The notes beneath the pieces were generated by a model. It worked only from the letters and a program-made list of their open reading frames with translations, was not told the DNA's origin and ran no database searches. Below are positions 1-7,841 of a stretch of DNA of 39,709 nt, piece by piece (position 1 is the first letter of the stretch; the number at the start of each line of letters is the position of its first letter). Source of the stretch: Deltaproteobacteria bacterium RIFOXYD12_FULL_55_16 (GTDB lineage Bacteria > Desulfobacterota > Desulfobulbia > Desulfobulbales > Desulfurivibrionaceae); assembly GCA_001799255.1 (NCBI GenBank), contig MGTC01000024.1, forward strand, positions 1 to 39,709, given 5' to 3'. The position numbers and the translations under genes were made by a program.

Positions 1-462
1 ATCCGCGAGGATCTGCTGGAGCGCGCCCCGGAAAACCTGCCCACCATGTTCAAATACAAGACCCACGCCGACAACGGCTCCATGTTCAACACCCCGCCCT
101 GCTTTTCCATCTATGTGGTGGGGTTGGTTCTCAAATGGCTCAAAAAACTGGGCGGCATCGCAGCCATGGAAAAGATCAACCAGGAAAAGGCGGCCATCCT
201 TTACAAGGCCATCGACGCCACCGATTTCTACCGGGGCCACGCCAAAGCAGGCTCCCGCTCCAACATGAACATCACCTTCAACCTGCCCACCCCGGAACTG
301 GAGGCCCAGTTCATCAAGGAGGCCACAGCCTTAGGGATGGACGGACTCAAAGGCCATCGCTCCGTCGGCGGCTGCCGGGCCTCGATCTACAACGCCTTCC
401 CCAAGGCCGGGGTAGAGGCGCTGGTTGCTTTCATGCAAGAGTTTGAGAAAAAGAACGGTTGA
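1..462 (+). CDS. serC: Phosphoserine aminotransferase, C-terminal part (5' end outside the window)
   Basis: The open frame runs in from base 1 and ends at TGA 460-462, leaving about 153 C-terminal residues. SerC is the PLP enzyme that converts 3-phosphohydroxypyruvate and glutamate to phosphoserine in serine synthesis; it also acts in pyridoxal phosphate synthesis. The visible part has the SerC signatures HADNGSMFNTPP and FSIYVVGLVLKWLKK near the window start, and the C-terminal GLKGHRSVGGCRASIYNA segment that binds the substrate phosphate. The PLP lysine lies upstream and cannot be seen. An internal ATG at 46 is in frame but is not the start, because the family match continues upstream of it. 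The gene is followed by a palindromic repeat, not by an obvious terminator with a T-run. Confidence 0.93.
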   Translation: MREDLLERAPENLPTMFKYKTHADNGSMFNTPPCFSIYVVGLVLKWLKKLGGIAAMEKINQEKAAILYKAIDATDFYRGHAKAGSRSNMNITFNLPTPELEAQFIKEATALGMDGLKGHRSVGGCRASIYNAFPKAGVEALVAFMQEFEKKNG

Positions 463-469
463 TATTTTT

Positions 470-602
470 GCCACGAAATCCACGAAAGACACGAAAAATT
501 TTGGCTTGTAACCCCGCTTGATCCCAGGATCAACCCCATGGCAGACAGATACAACCCAACAACCTGCTTAAAACTTTCGTGTTCTTTCGTGGGTTTCGTG
601 GC
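470..602. repeat. Long imperfect inverted repeat of CACGAAA-type units
   Basis: The left arm (470-501) reads GCCACGAAAT then CCACGAAAGACACGAAAA. The right arm (571-602) is its reverse complement apart from one mismatch and one inserted base. The arms are about 30 bp and enclose a 69-base centre that holds its own small palindrome, TTGATCCCAGGATCAA (517-532). The element fills nearly the whole spacer between serC and the radical SAM gene. In RNA it would fold into a long hairpin. It carries no coding sequence, so it is a MITE/REP-like palindrome. I recall similar TTCGTGTnTTTCGTGG units from other environmental genomes, but I cannot verify that here. Confidence 0.85.
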
Positions 603-613
603 TAATTATTTCT

Positions 614-1486
614 ATGCACTATGAAGGCGCCCATATCATCCGCCCACCCAGCGAGGCGGACAGCATCATCCTCCAGGTAACGGTGGGCTGCTCCCATAAC
701 CGGTGTACCTTTTGCGGCACCTACAAGGAAGAGCGTTTCCGCATCAAGGATCAGGCTATTGTTGAGGCGGATCTTAATTTTGCTGCCCGCTACTGCCTGC
801 GGCAATCACGGGTTTTCCTGGCTGATGGCGATGTGCTGGCTTTAAGCCAGCGGCGGCTGATCGAACTGTTCACCAAGATCAGGCAACGTCTGCCCTGGGT
901 GAACCGAGTCAGCCTCTATGGCAATGCCAGGGCCATCCGGAATAAAAGTGTGGCCCAGCTCCTTGAGCTGAAAGAGTTGGGCCTGCACCGGGTGTACCTG
1001 GGGTTGGAAAGCGGCTACGATCCAGTGCTTAAGGCAATCGACAAGGGCGCAGATGCCACGCAGATGATTGAAGCCGCCCAAAGAGTACGGACGGCAGGGC
1101 TGTTTCTCTCGGTTACTGCCCTGCTCGGTATCGCCGGGGCCGCACTCTCCCAGGAGCATGCCAAGGTCACCGGCCAGGTATTGTCCGCCATGGAACCCAA
1201 CCAGACCGGTATTCTCACCCTCATGCTGCTTGAAAACACTCAACTCTATCAGCTTGCAACAGCTGGAAAATTTCAACTTCCAGGCCAACACGCTTTGCTG
1301 CGTGAACTGCGCACCATAGTGGAGCATCTTGACCTGAAAAAAGGCCAGCTCCAAAGCAACCACGCCTCCAACTACCTGGCGATCAACGCCAGAATGCCTC
1401 GGGACAAAGAGGCGGTGCTTGCGGCCATCGACCAGGCCCTGGCCGGGCATACCCCTCTTAAACCAGAATACCTGCGAGCCCTGTAA
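614..1486 (+). CDS. Radical SAM protein (CX4CX2C variant)
   Basis: This 290-residue protein carries an N-terminal cluster motif, GCSHNRCTFC (Cys26, Cys31, Cys34). That is a CX4CX2C spacing rather than the classical CX3CX2C. It is followed by a radical SAM/Elp3-type TIM barrel with LADGDVL, RVSLYGNARAI and GLESGYDPVLKAIDKG segments. The GCSxNxCTFC(x)xYK pattern is typical of a broad, uncharacterised bacterial radical SAM group. The cluster should reductively cleave S-adenosylmethionine; the substrate is unknown. The stop codon overlaps the rlmN start as TAATG at 1484-1488, so the two are probably translated together. No strong Shine-Dalgarno sequence is visible before ATG 614, which lies 12 bases after the palindromic repeat. 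The family is secure and the function is not. Confidence 0.85.
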   Translation: MHYEGAHIIRPPSEADSIILQVTVGCSHNRCTFCGTYKEERFRIKDQAIVEADLNFAARYCLRQSRVFLADGDVLALSQRRLIELFTKIRQRLPWVNRVSLYGNARAIRNKSVAQLLELKELGLHRVYLGLESGYDPVLKAIDKGADATQMIEAAQRVRTAGLFLSVTALLGIAGAALSQEHAKVTGQVLSAMEPNQTGILTLMLLENTQLYQLATAGKFQLPGQHALLRELRTIVEHLDLKKGQLQSNHASNYLAINARMPRDKEAVLAAIDQALAGHTPLKPEYLRAL

Positions 1487-2529
1487 TGGAAAAAACCGAA
1501 TTAAAAGATCTTACCCTGGCCCAGATGCGTGAGTGGGTCAAGGCCCAGGGCTGGCCCGCCTTCCGGGCCCAGCAGATCTTCGCCTGGCTTTATCGGCCAG
1601 GGATCTCCGAATTCTCCCAGATGACCGACATCTCCAAGGAGGTCCGCGCCCAGTTGGCGGAAAAAGCGGTAATCAGCCGCCTCACCCCGGCCATGGAGGA
1701 GCGTTCCCAGGACGGTAGCGTCAAGTACGGCTTTCGCCTGACCGACGGGGCAGTCATCGAGAGTGTGCTTATCCCCGAGGACGAACGCTTGACTCTGTGC
1801 GTCTCCTCCCAGGCGGGATGTGCCATGGGCTGCAATTTTTGTCTCACCGGCACCATGGGCTTTGTCCGCAACCTGACCGCAGGCGAGATCGTAGGCCAGG
1901 TCCAGGCTGTCACCGAGATTGTTCAGGCCCAGGGCAGAAACCGGATCAACAACCTGGTCTTCATGGGCATGGGCGAGCCGCTGGCCAATTTCGACAACCT
2001 GATCAACGCCCTCAACATCCTTATGGAGCAAACCGGGCTTGATTTCTCCAGCCGCCGGATCACCATCTCCACCTGCGGCATCATTCCCAAGCTCAAGGCT
2101 CTGGGCGAGGCAGTGACGGTCAATCTCGCCATTTCCCTCCATGCGGCGGAAGATGAAACCCGCACTCAGCTCATGCCCATCAACCAGACCTATCCGGTGG
2201 ACGATCTGCTTGCCGCTTGCCGCGCCTATCCCCTGCCCAACCGCCGCAAAGTCATGATCGAGTACATCATGATCAAGGATCTTAACGATTCCGTTCGCCA
2301 TGCCCGGTTGCTGATTAAAAAGCTGCACGGCTTGCGCTGCAAGGTCAACCTCCTGCCCTACAACGAAAACAAAACCTTCCCCTACCAAAGCCCGGATCGA
2401 GACCTGGTTGAGCTTTTCCAGAAAACCTTGCGGGATTCGGGCATTACTGCCTTGATCCGCGAGTCCCGAGGCGCGGATATCTCTGCGGCCTGCGGCCAGC
2501 TTGCGGCGGAGGCAGACGAGGAAGAATAG
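1486..2529 (+). CDS. rlmN: Dual-specificity RNA methyltransferase RlmN
   Basis: A 347-residue radical SAM enzyme that methylates C2 of adenosine at 23S rRNA A2503 and tRNA A37. The radical SAM cluster motif is CAMGCNFC (Cys112, Cys116, Cys119), preceded by LCVSSQAG. GMGEPLANFDN and RRITISTCGIIP follow, both RlmN/Cfr hallmarks. The C-terminal ADISAACGQL supplies the second catalytic Cys (about residue 336), which forms the methyl-enzyme intermediate with a Cys of the core. The length is close to the family norm. Its start overlaps the stop of the upstream radical SAM gene by one base. Cfr, the resistance methyltransferase at C8, is a less likely alternative because sequence and length fit RlmN and nothing here suggests a resistance context. 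Confidence 0.96.
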   Translation: MEKTELKDLTLAQMREWVKAQGWPAFRAQQIFAWLYRPGISEFSQMTDISKEVRAQLAEKAVISRLTPAMEERSQDGSVKYGFRLTDGAVIESVLIPEDERLTLCVSSQAGCAMGCNFCLTGTMGFVRNLTAGEIVGQVQAVTEIVQAQGRNRINNLVFMGMGEPLANFDNLINALNILMEQTGLDFSSRRITISTCGIIPKLKALGEAVTVNLAISLHAAEDETRTQLMPINQTYPVDDLLAACRAYPLPNRRKVMIEYIMIKDLNDSVRHARLLIKKLHGLRCKVNLLPYNENKTFPYQSPDRDLVELFQKTLRDSGITALIRESRGADISAACGQLAAEADEEE

Positions 2530-2570
2530 AGCAAACCCATTGCCTGCAAAAGCGTTTTCAGGTTTTTCCA

Positions 2571-2600
2571 TTGACTTCCCAACACCATTGGGCATAACAT
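2571..2600 (+). promoter_or_regulatory. Candidate sigma-70 promoter for the exopolysaccharide-side genes
   Basis: TTGACT (2571-2576) and TAACAT (2595-2600) are separated by 18 bases in the spacer after rlmN. They lie about 105 bases before the lipoprotein start. This is a reading of motif and spacing only. Confidence 0.45.
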
Positions 2601-2705
2601 TTCGATAAAGAAAACAGCACGTCTTACACTTTTTTACCCCATAAAATACGCAAGGCCGGATAGTTCCCGACTCAGAAAATCAGACCCCAGCCCAAGGAGA
2701 ATCCC

Positions 2706-3317
2706 ATGATCCATTTCACCCCCCGCCGCCGTAACCTGCTGGCCCTTTGTCTTGTGGCCCTCCTTGTCCTTGGCGGCTGCGCCACCTACACCCGACAGAT
2801 CGTTCTCCGCTACGACCCCGTAACCACTACGCGCTTTGGCGGCGGCGATCTTTATCTGGTAAATGCCGATCTGCAACCACCAACCGCTTCCGGGGCTTGG
2901 GCCTTTGGCAACACGAAAAATGCCGAGGGCGTGATGCTCGACACCCTGTGGAGCGGGGTCTCCCCTGCCGGTCTGGTGCAGAGCGCCTTGCAGCGTGAGC
3001 TTGACCGCACCGGCTATCAGGTGATCCCGGCCCAAAAAACGCCGGATTTGTCTAACAAGATGGTGGAGATCACCGCTGTAACGGTGAATGTCGATCAGGT
3101 CTCCAATATCTCCCGGATCAACGCCACCTGCACCATCAGCGTTTCGTTTACGGTGACGAAGAACGACCTGCCGGTGCGCAAGCTGCACTACGAGGCAAAG
3201 GGAAGCGACCTGTCAATCAAGGATCGCGACCGGCTGGCTGAGACCCTGCTCCGCACCACCTTGCAGGATGTGATGAAGCAGGCTATTCCGGATATTGTGG
3301 CTATTTTAGAACAGTAA
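2706..3317 (+). CDS. Putative outer-membrane or periplasmic lipoprotein
   Basis: This 203-residue protein starts with a lipoprotein signal: MIHFTPRRRN, a hydrophobic LLALCLVALLVL stretch and the lipobox LGGC with Cys25 as the expected lipidated residue. A good Shine-Dalgarno (AAGGAGA) precedes ATG 2706. The mature part is a small alpha/beta domain with a LQSAL-type helix and a beta strand pattern (MVEITAVTVNVDQV; INATCTISVSFTV). It resembles small YajG-like or transport-auxiliary lipoproteins in general layout, but I recognise no specific family. It lies just upstream of the polysaccharide export gene, so an envelope role is an inference from position and signal only. Confidence 0.75.
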   Translation: MIHFTPRRRNLLALCLVALLVLGGCATYTRQIVLRYDPVTTTRFGGGDLYLVNADLQPPTASGAWAFGNTKNAEGVMLDTLWSGVSPAGLVQSALQRELDRTGYQVIPAQKTPDLSNKMVEITAVTVNVDQVSNISRINATCTISVSFTVTKNDLPVRKLHYEAKGSDLSIKDRDRLAETLLRTTLQDVMKQAIPDIVAILEQ

Positions 3318-3444
3318 TGCAGAAACAAGGAGTTTATTTAAAAAGGTTGTGCGCAATCCCGGAAGTTTTGGCAAACGTAATAAGGCTGAGGAAGTTCTCA
3401 AAGTACTCACCTGATAAAAAACGGCAGGCGATAAGGAGCAGGAG

Positions 3445-4071
3445 ATGCTTGATAACTGGAAAAGATGGCATCTGGTGGTGGGGGTCTGGATATTGGCGTT
3501 AATGGCGTTTCCTGTTTGTGGCCGTGCGGCAGAAGCTATGAACACAGGGATAAGCCCCGGAAGCGAGGTCACGATGAATGTTACCGGAGATGACTATCTT
3601 CTTGGGCCAGGGGATGTGCTCTCCATTTCTGTATGGAAAAATGCTGACCTGACCAAGACAGTGCAAATATCGCCGGACGGGATGATTTATTTCCCCTTGC
3701 TCGGCCAGATAATGACGGACGAGATGACCGTGGCGCAACTCACCCAAACGTTACAGGAGAAAATAGCCCCGTTTGTACCAGATCCGCAAATCTCTGTTGA
3801 GGTGCAACAGGTGAATAGCCTGGCGGTGTATGTGATTGGAAGGGTAATTCATTCCGGGCGGTTTGTATTTAACGGAAATATCAATGTGCTGCAGGCGCTT
3901 GCTATGGCAGGCGGTCTTAATCCCTTTGCAAAACGTTCTGAGATCAAAATCATCAGGACGGAAAAGGAAGGGGTCAAGGTGTATCCCTTTGATTATAATG
4001 CGGTAACCGAGGACAACGCCCTGGCGCAAAATATCCAACTGAAACGCGGCGACACAATCGTTGTGCCATAA
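3445..4071 (+). CDS. Polysaccharide export protein (Wza/EpsA-like, Poly_export + SLBB)
   Basis: A 208-residue secreted protein of the outer-membrane polysaccharide export family. Residues about 1-31 form a signal peptide (VVGVWILALMAFPVCGRAAEA). The Cys at about 25 lies in FPVC, a poor lipobox, so cleavage by signal peptidase I is more likely. A Poly_export domain follows (YLLGPGDVLSISVW...ISPDGMIYFPLLGQI, about 51-120), then one SLBB-type domain (VYVIGRVIHSGRFVF...NVLQALAMAGGL, about 128-160). A single SLBB domain makes it shorter than E. coli Wza (about 380 residues) and similar in size to the export proteins of XrtA/PEP-CTERM exopolysaccharide loci. A Shine-Dalgarno (AGGAGCAGGAG) precedes ATG 3445. 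It is followed within 32 bases by the outer-membrane barrel gene. Lower GC than the flanking genes. Confidence 0.88.
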   Translation: MLDNWKRWHLVVGVWILALMAFPVCGRAAEAMNTGISPGSEVTMNVTGDDYLLGPGDVLSISVWKNADLTKTVQISPDGMIYFPLLGQIMTDEMTVAQLTQTLQEKIAPFVPDPQISVEVQQVNSLAVYVIGRVIHSGRFVFNGNINVLQALAMAGGLNPFAKRSEIKIIRTEKEGVKVYPFDYNAVTEDNALAQNIQLKRGDTIVVP

Positions 4072-4103
4072 CGATGCTAGCCATCCTGGATGTTGGATAC
4101 TCT

Positions 4104-5285
4104 ATGAAACTGGCAACCTTTCTTTTGTCTTTTCTGTTGTTGTTTGCTCCCTGGCTTACGGCCTCGGCTCTTGCCGATGAACGCAAGGTTATCCCCTCAA
4201 TAACCGTTCAGCAGGAATATAATGACAATTTGTACTTTTCTTCACAGATACGAGATAGCGATTTTATTACTACTGTCTCGCCAGCCCTCGAATTAATCAA
4301 CAACACGGAGCGTTTACAAGCAGGGATAAAAATGCAGCTGAACGGCGTCTATTATCATAAAAACCAGAACCTGCACAGTATTGACCCGGATTATTCCGGT
4401 ACGTTGCGTTATGCCATGTCACCCAGGGCAAATCTATTTACTTCGGCAGGATACCGTCGTGATTTACGGGTTGATCGTGATTTTACGCAAACAGAGTTTC
4501 TGTTTGGCGCTGTTAACCGCACTCGATATATTTATCGATTAGGAGGAGATTACGCCCTGTCTGAAATTATGGACGGACAATTGCAATATTCTTTTAACGG
4601 TGATTATTATGAGGGCTCAAACTATTCCGATTACAAGTCGCAGGATATATCCTTTTTACTCAGTAGAGATTTATCCCGGATTGTTCCCCGAACCACTGGC
4701 AGAATGAATTTAGGAATTACAAAATTTAACACCGCAGGCTCGGAAGTAACCAATTATTCCGGCACGATCGGGACAAAGCGGCGTTTAAATGAGCAGATCA
4801 GCTATTTTGTCGATATCGGTCTCCGTTACACCCAATCAATCGCCAATACCATCTCGGTTGCCAACGGGAATCCCTACGAAGAAGATGCCGACAGCTCTGG
4901 GCTATCTGGTCAGGCTGGCGTATCCTATCTCAATAACGTCAAACTGGTTTTTTCGCACGGCGTCACGGCAACAAGCGGCAGAAGCGGAACCATAGAACGA
5001 ACAGCGGCGCAGGCTAATGTGAATCGGAGATTGACCGGAATCATCCGGGTTGATTGCACCGTCGGATATTTTATGGACAAATCAATGCAGGACAAACTGT
5101 CTGCACTTGTAATTGACGAAAGATACCTATGGTTTCAACCGAAAATATTCTATGATTTCACCAATCAAATTGCGCTTGAAACTTCGTATAATTATGAGAT
5201 GGTGAATAATAGCGAGACAAACACCGATGCGTATCGAAATCTTGTTTTGTTAAGGCTAGTTTTTCAGCACCCACTGTTTAAATAG
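4104..5285 (+). CDS. Outer-membrane beta-barrel protein of an exopolysaccharide locus
   Basis: I place the start at ATG 4104, because it gives a clean signal peptide (MKLATFLLSFLLLFAPWLTASALA); an in-frame ATG at 4074 would add ten residues before it. The product is then 393 residues. The mature protein opens with SITVQQEYNDNLYFSS and continues as alternating amphipathic strands rich in Tyr, Asn, Asp and Ser, ending in LVLLRLVFQHPLFK, as expected for an outer-membrane barrel. The opening resembles the putative beta-barrel porin 2 and TIGR03016-like proteins associated with PEP-CTERM/exosortase exopolysaccharide systems. The barrel would sit next to the export protein encoded just upstream. 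Codon use is AT-rich compared with rlmN. The family assignment is moderate, the barrel call firmer. Confidence 0.72.
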   Translation: MKLATFLLSFLLLFAPWLTASALADERKVIPSITVQQEYNDNLYFSSQIRDSDFITTVSPALELINNTERLQAGIKMQLNGVYYHKNQNLHSIDPDYSGTLRYAMSPRANLFTSAGYRRDLRVDRDFTQTEFLFGAVNRTRYIYRLGGDYALSEIMDGQLQYSFNGDYYEGSNYSDYKSQDISFLLSRDLSRIVPRTTGRMNLGITKFNTAGSEVTNYSGTIGTKRRLNEQISYFVDIGLRYTQSIANTISVANGNPYEEDADSSGLSGQAGVSYLNNVKLVFSHGVTATSGRSGTIERTAAQANVNRRLTGIIRVDCTVGYFMDKSMQDKLSALVIDERYLWFQPKIFYDFTNQIALETSYNYEMVNNSETNTDAYRNLVLLRLVFQHPLFK

Positions 5286-5314
5286 TGGCAACTGCTCACC
5301 ATGAGGCTAATACG

Positions 5315-6127
5315 ATGCGTCGTGAAACAGCTCTCCCCCTCTCCCTGCTTCTCGCCCTTCTTCCCCTAACCAGCGATGCGGATCTGCGCCCGATCAAGAA
5401 GCTCCGGGCAGGGCTGCCCCCCTATGCCGTGACAGAAAAGATCGTTCGCCACAATGAGCAGGTTGTGGCCAGCAGGCCTACCGACAAGCCCTTGCAAACG
5501 CCAGGCACCCCGCACCTGACCTGGCTGGCGGATTGCGATGCCCGGGTGCAGGCAACCTTGTTCTATCCTGAGCCGATTGATACAATTTATACGGTTCGCA
5601 ATCCCGGCAATCAACTCTCGCTGTCTGCCGGAGCTATTGACTACGGGGTCAACGAACTCCTTACCCCTGTTCTGCTTATCACTGGTAACACCAACAGCGA
5701 CAGCCTCCGGCTGTTCGTCAAAGGGTATAGCCATCTGGGAGCGGATCTGCGGCGTGATCTGGATGGCTTGCGCCTTTCTCTGGCGGAAACAGACCCTGGA
5801 GCTGGGGCAATGACAGAACTCGCCCTGGTGGAAAAAAATGTTGATTTTCAAGTAGCCACGGCCCTGAAACGGTACAGGGAAAGGATGGAAAGCGGCAGAC
5901 TGGTAGTGATCGGGGCGGTAATCGACCTGAACAATCAGTACAGACTCGGGTTTAATCGTTTACGCATTATCAACATCAATGGTGAAACCACACCGGAAAA
6001 ATTGCGGGTCATGCATCATCTCATCCGCTTGGACAAACGACTGCTTGGTCTGGTTGGTCGCCAGCCATGGGAAGAGGAGAACAAGGAGACCAAGGTCACC
6101 AGAAAGGGTAGTACCGGAAAGAAATAA
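5315..6127 (+). CDS. Secreted protein of unknown function in the exopolysaccharide cluster
   Basis: I prefer ATG 5315, with GAGG eight bases upstream (5303-5306), over an in-frame GTG at 5285 that overlaps the previous stop as TAGTG. The product (270 residues) begins MRRETALPLSLLLALLPLTSDADL, a signal peptide. I recognise no domain. The middle holds regular beta-type segments (ATLFYPEPIDTIYTVRNPGNQLSL; LLTPVLLITGNTNSDSLRLFVKGYSHLGADLRRDL) and a helical stretch (VDFQVATALKRYRERM). The C-terminus is highly charged (EEENKETKVTRKGSTGKK). It is the last gene of the plus-strand exopolysaccharide block and ends 46 bases before a strong terminator. A periplasmic accessory role in polysaccharide export is possible but rests only on position. 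Confidence 0.7.
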   Translation: MRRETALPLSLLLALLPLTSDADLRPIKKLRAGLPPYAVTEKIVRHNEQVVASRPTDKPLQTPGTPHLTWLADCDARVQATLFYPEPIDTIYTVRNPGNQLSLSAGAIDYGVNELLTPVLLITGNTNSDSLRLFVKGYSHLGADLRRDLDGLRLSLAETDPGAGAMTELALVEKNVDFQVATALKRYRERMESGRLVVIGAVIDLNNQYRLGFNRLRIININGETTPEKLRVMHHLIRLDKRLLGLVGRQPWEEENKETKVTRKGSTGKK

Positions 6128-6173
6128 CGTCACATTCGTTGTCGACTGCACAGATACCTCGGTAAGCCAACCC

Positions 6174-6211
6174 AAAAGCCCCCCGGACGGGTTTCCGTCC
6201 GGGGGGCTTTT
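6174..6211. terminator. Strong bidirectional intrinsic terminator
   Basis: A perfect 17-bp stem, AAAAGCCCCCCGGACGG (6174-6190) with its complement at 6195-6211, closes a GTTT loop. A-runs and T-runs lie on both sides, so it can act on both strands. It separates the convergent exopolysaccharide block (+) and ppaC (-). Confidence 0.93.
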
Positions 6212-6238
6212 CTAACCAGCAACCTTAATATTCAGCGT

Positions 6239-7168
6239 TTAGCAGCCAAAGGCCTTCTGCAACGGCGGCACGGTCTGTTTCTTGCGGCTCATCATGCCGT
6301 CTATCCACATGGAGTTACCGGCAATCTTGCCGCCGAAAGCCTGCTCAATAACCGCAGGCTCATCAGAAACAACCAGCAGATCGGTGCCCTCTTTCACAAC
6401 ATCGGTAAGCATGAACAGTACGGAATGACGGCCATCCTTCTGGAGATCCTCAAGAGCCTTGTACAGGTCGGCGCGAATTCCGGCAACCTGATCGATGGTG
6501 GCGAGTTCGAGCTGGCCGATGCCGACCTTCTTGCCGTTCATGTCGAAATCCTTGTAATCACGGAAGACGAGATCTTTCATGGGGATACCGTCGATGGAAG
6601 ACTTGGCCTTCAGCATCTCCATGAAGAGCGCATCGGTGTCGGCAACGCCGGCAATTTCTTTCAGGGCAGCAACCGCAGCCTTGTCAGGGGCGGTGCAGGT
6701 GGGGGACTTGAAGTTCACGGTGTCGCTCAGGATGGCGGAAAGCATAACTCCGGCAATATCCTTGGGCAGGGCGACATTGTTGTTCTTGAACATTTCGTAC
6801 AGCACGGTGCAGGTGCAGCCGACCGGCTGGGCATTGAAAACGATCGGGTTGTTGGTGGTAATGTCACCGATCTTGTGGTGATCGACAATAGCAACAACCT
6901 CGGCGTCCTTGATGTTTGCCGGAGCCTGCCCGATATCACTGAAATCGACCAGGGCAACCTTCTTACCCGCAGCGTCCGTCATGGTCTGGGGCGCGGCCAG
7001 ACCGAAGTTTTTGAGAACCGTGACGCTCTCTGGGTTCAGCTTGGCTGCCTCAATCTGCATGCAGGCAACGGCGTCGGTACCGGTAGCCTTCAGATAATGG
7101 GCGTAGGCAATGGCGGCGGCAACGGAATCGGTATCGGGATTTGAATGGCCAACAACACAAACAGACAT
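6239..7168 (-). CDS. ppaC: Manganese-dependent inorganic pyrophosphatase (family II)
   Basis: A 309-residue DHH-family pyrophosphatase that hydrolyses cytosolic PPi to two phosphates. Metal-binding motifs are present in order: GHSNPDTDS (His8, Asp12, Asp14), VDFSD (about 75), VDHHKIGD (Asp96-His97-His98), and the C-terminal substrate-binding SRKKQTVP (about 294-301). There is no CBS/DRTGG insert, so this is the short, non-regulated form. A strong Shine-Dalgarno (AAGGAGG) precedes ATG 7168. It has its own promoter (7266-7294) and is not translationally coupled to mgtC upstream. PPi removal pulls polymer and activated-sugar synthesis, but its place between the two exopolysaccharide halves may be chance. 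Confidence 0.96.
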   Translation of the reverse strand: MSVCVVGHSNPDTDSVAAAIAYAHYLKATGTDAVACMQIEAAKLNPESVTVLKNFGLAAPQTMTDAAGKKVALVDFSDIGQAPANIKDAEVVAIVDHHKIGDITTNNPIVFNAQPVGCTCTVLYEMFKNNNVALPKDIAGVMLSAILSDTVNFKSPTCTAPDKAAVAALKEIAGVADTDALFMEMLKAKSSIDGIPMKDLVFRDYKDFDMNGKKVGIGQLELATIDQVAGIRADLYKALEDLQKDGRHSVLFMLTDVVKEGTDLLVVSDEPAVIEQAFGGKIAGNSMWIDGMMSRKKQTVPPLQKAFGC

Positions 7169-7265
7169 GGTGATCCTCCTTGAATTTTTTTATTGCAGCA
7201 AAAATATCCTGTTACAGGACTATGACCTTTCTAAAATCAGAATGCTCAAAACTTAAAACGGGCAA

Positions 7266-7294
7266 AGAATAGTGTTGTTAAGATAGAGAGTCAA
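7266..7294 (-). promoter_or_regulatory. Candidate sigma-70 promoter of ppaC
   Basis: On the minus strand, TTGACT (7294-7289) and TATTCT (7271-7266) are spaced by 17 bases. They lie about 100 bases before the ppaC start and just after the mgtC terminator hairpin. Confidence 0.55.
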
Positions 7295-7351
7295 GAAGAA
7301 AGACGAGAAAATGCCTGGGATGGAATTATTTATGTCCTGGTTTCTCGTCTT
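7295..7351 (-). terminator. Terminator-like hairpin at the end of mgtC
   Basis: AAGACGAGAAA (minus strand, 7351-7341) pairs perfectly with TTTCTCGTCTT (7310-7300) over 11 bp. A T-rich tail (TCTTCTT) follows. The upstream arm lies inside the last codons of mgtC. The loop is long (30 bases), so efficiency is uncertain. Confidence 0.5.
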
Positions 7352-7841
7352 CGCGCCGCTGTCTAAAAGGCAGATGCGGGGTATGCACCCCCTCCCGCAG
7401 CATGAAGAAGCTGGTTTCAAGAAGCTCGACCCCGGTCAGCACCCCGACCGTAAGCACAGCCAGAACCACGCCCCCATGCTCATAACCCAGCCCGATGGCC
7501 GAGCCGATGGCAGCCAGCATCCAGATTACCGCAGCCGAAGTAACCCCCTGCACCAAGCCTTCCTTGGCCATAATTACCCCCGCGCCAAGAAAACCGATGC
7601 CAGTGACAACCTGACCCACCACCCGGCTGGGGTCTGCGCCCGTGCCTTCAGTGATCAGAGCGCCCAGCGCGACAAAGACCTCGGTGCCAAGACAGATGAG
7701 AATGCTGGTGCGGATGCCCGCCGGTTTGCCGCGCAGTTGGCGTTCCAGGCCGATGATGCCGCCACAGATAAGGGCAACGGCAATGCGCTGCCAGAAGATC
7801 GGCGTGTAGGGATCGAACAGTGGCATGGTCAGAGGTTCCAT
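7326..7841 (-). CDS. MgtC/SapB family membrane protein
   Basis: A 171-residue inner-membrane protein of the MgtC family. It shows the family core: VALICGGIIGLERQLRGKPAGIRTSILICLGTEVFVALG, then GQVVTGIGFLGAGVIM and GVTSAAVIWMLAAIGSAIGLG, giving about four to five membrane segments. It lacks the longer C-terminal soluble domain of Salmonella MgtC, which makes it the short SapB-like form. MgtC proteins are tied to growth at low magnesium and to intracellular survival; their transport activity is disputed. The ATG overlaps the stop of the upstream kinase-like ATPase as TAATG at 7841, so translation is probably coupled to the exopolysaccharide genes. That arrangement is unusual and is noted as a finding. 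An alternative start at Met6 (7826) is possible. Confidence 0.88.
   Translation of the reverse strand: MEPLTMPLFDPYTPIFWQRIAVALICGGIIGLERQLRGKPAGIRTSILICLGTEVFVALGALITEGTGADPSRVVGQVVTGIGFLGAGVIMAKEGLVQGVTSAAVIWMLAAIGSAIGLGYEHGGVVLAVLTVGVLTGVELLETSFFMLREGVHTPHLPFRQRREDEKPGHK

Noticed and set aside
3317-3502. A 61-codon frame starting with TAATG overlap after the lipoprotein gene
   Set aside because: It overlaps the well-supported start of the polysaccharide export gene, has no hydrophobic or domain pattern, and ends in Trp/Gly-rich out-of-frame sequence.
6239-7144. Long plus-strand frames opposite ppaC, and similar long antisense frames over rlmN, rarA and mtaD
   Set aside because: They mirror GC-rich real genes on the other strand, lack ribosome sites and show no protein-family features.
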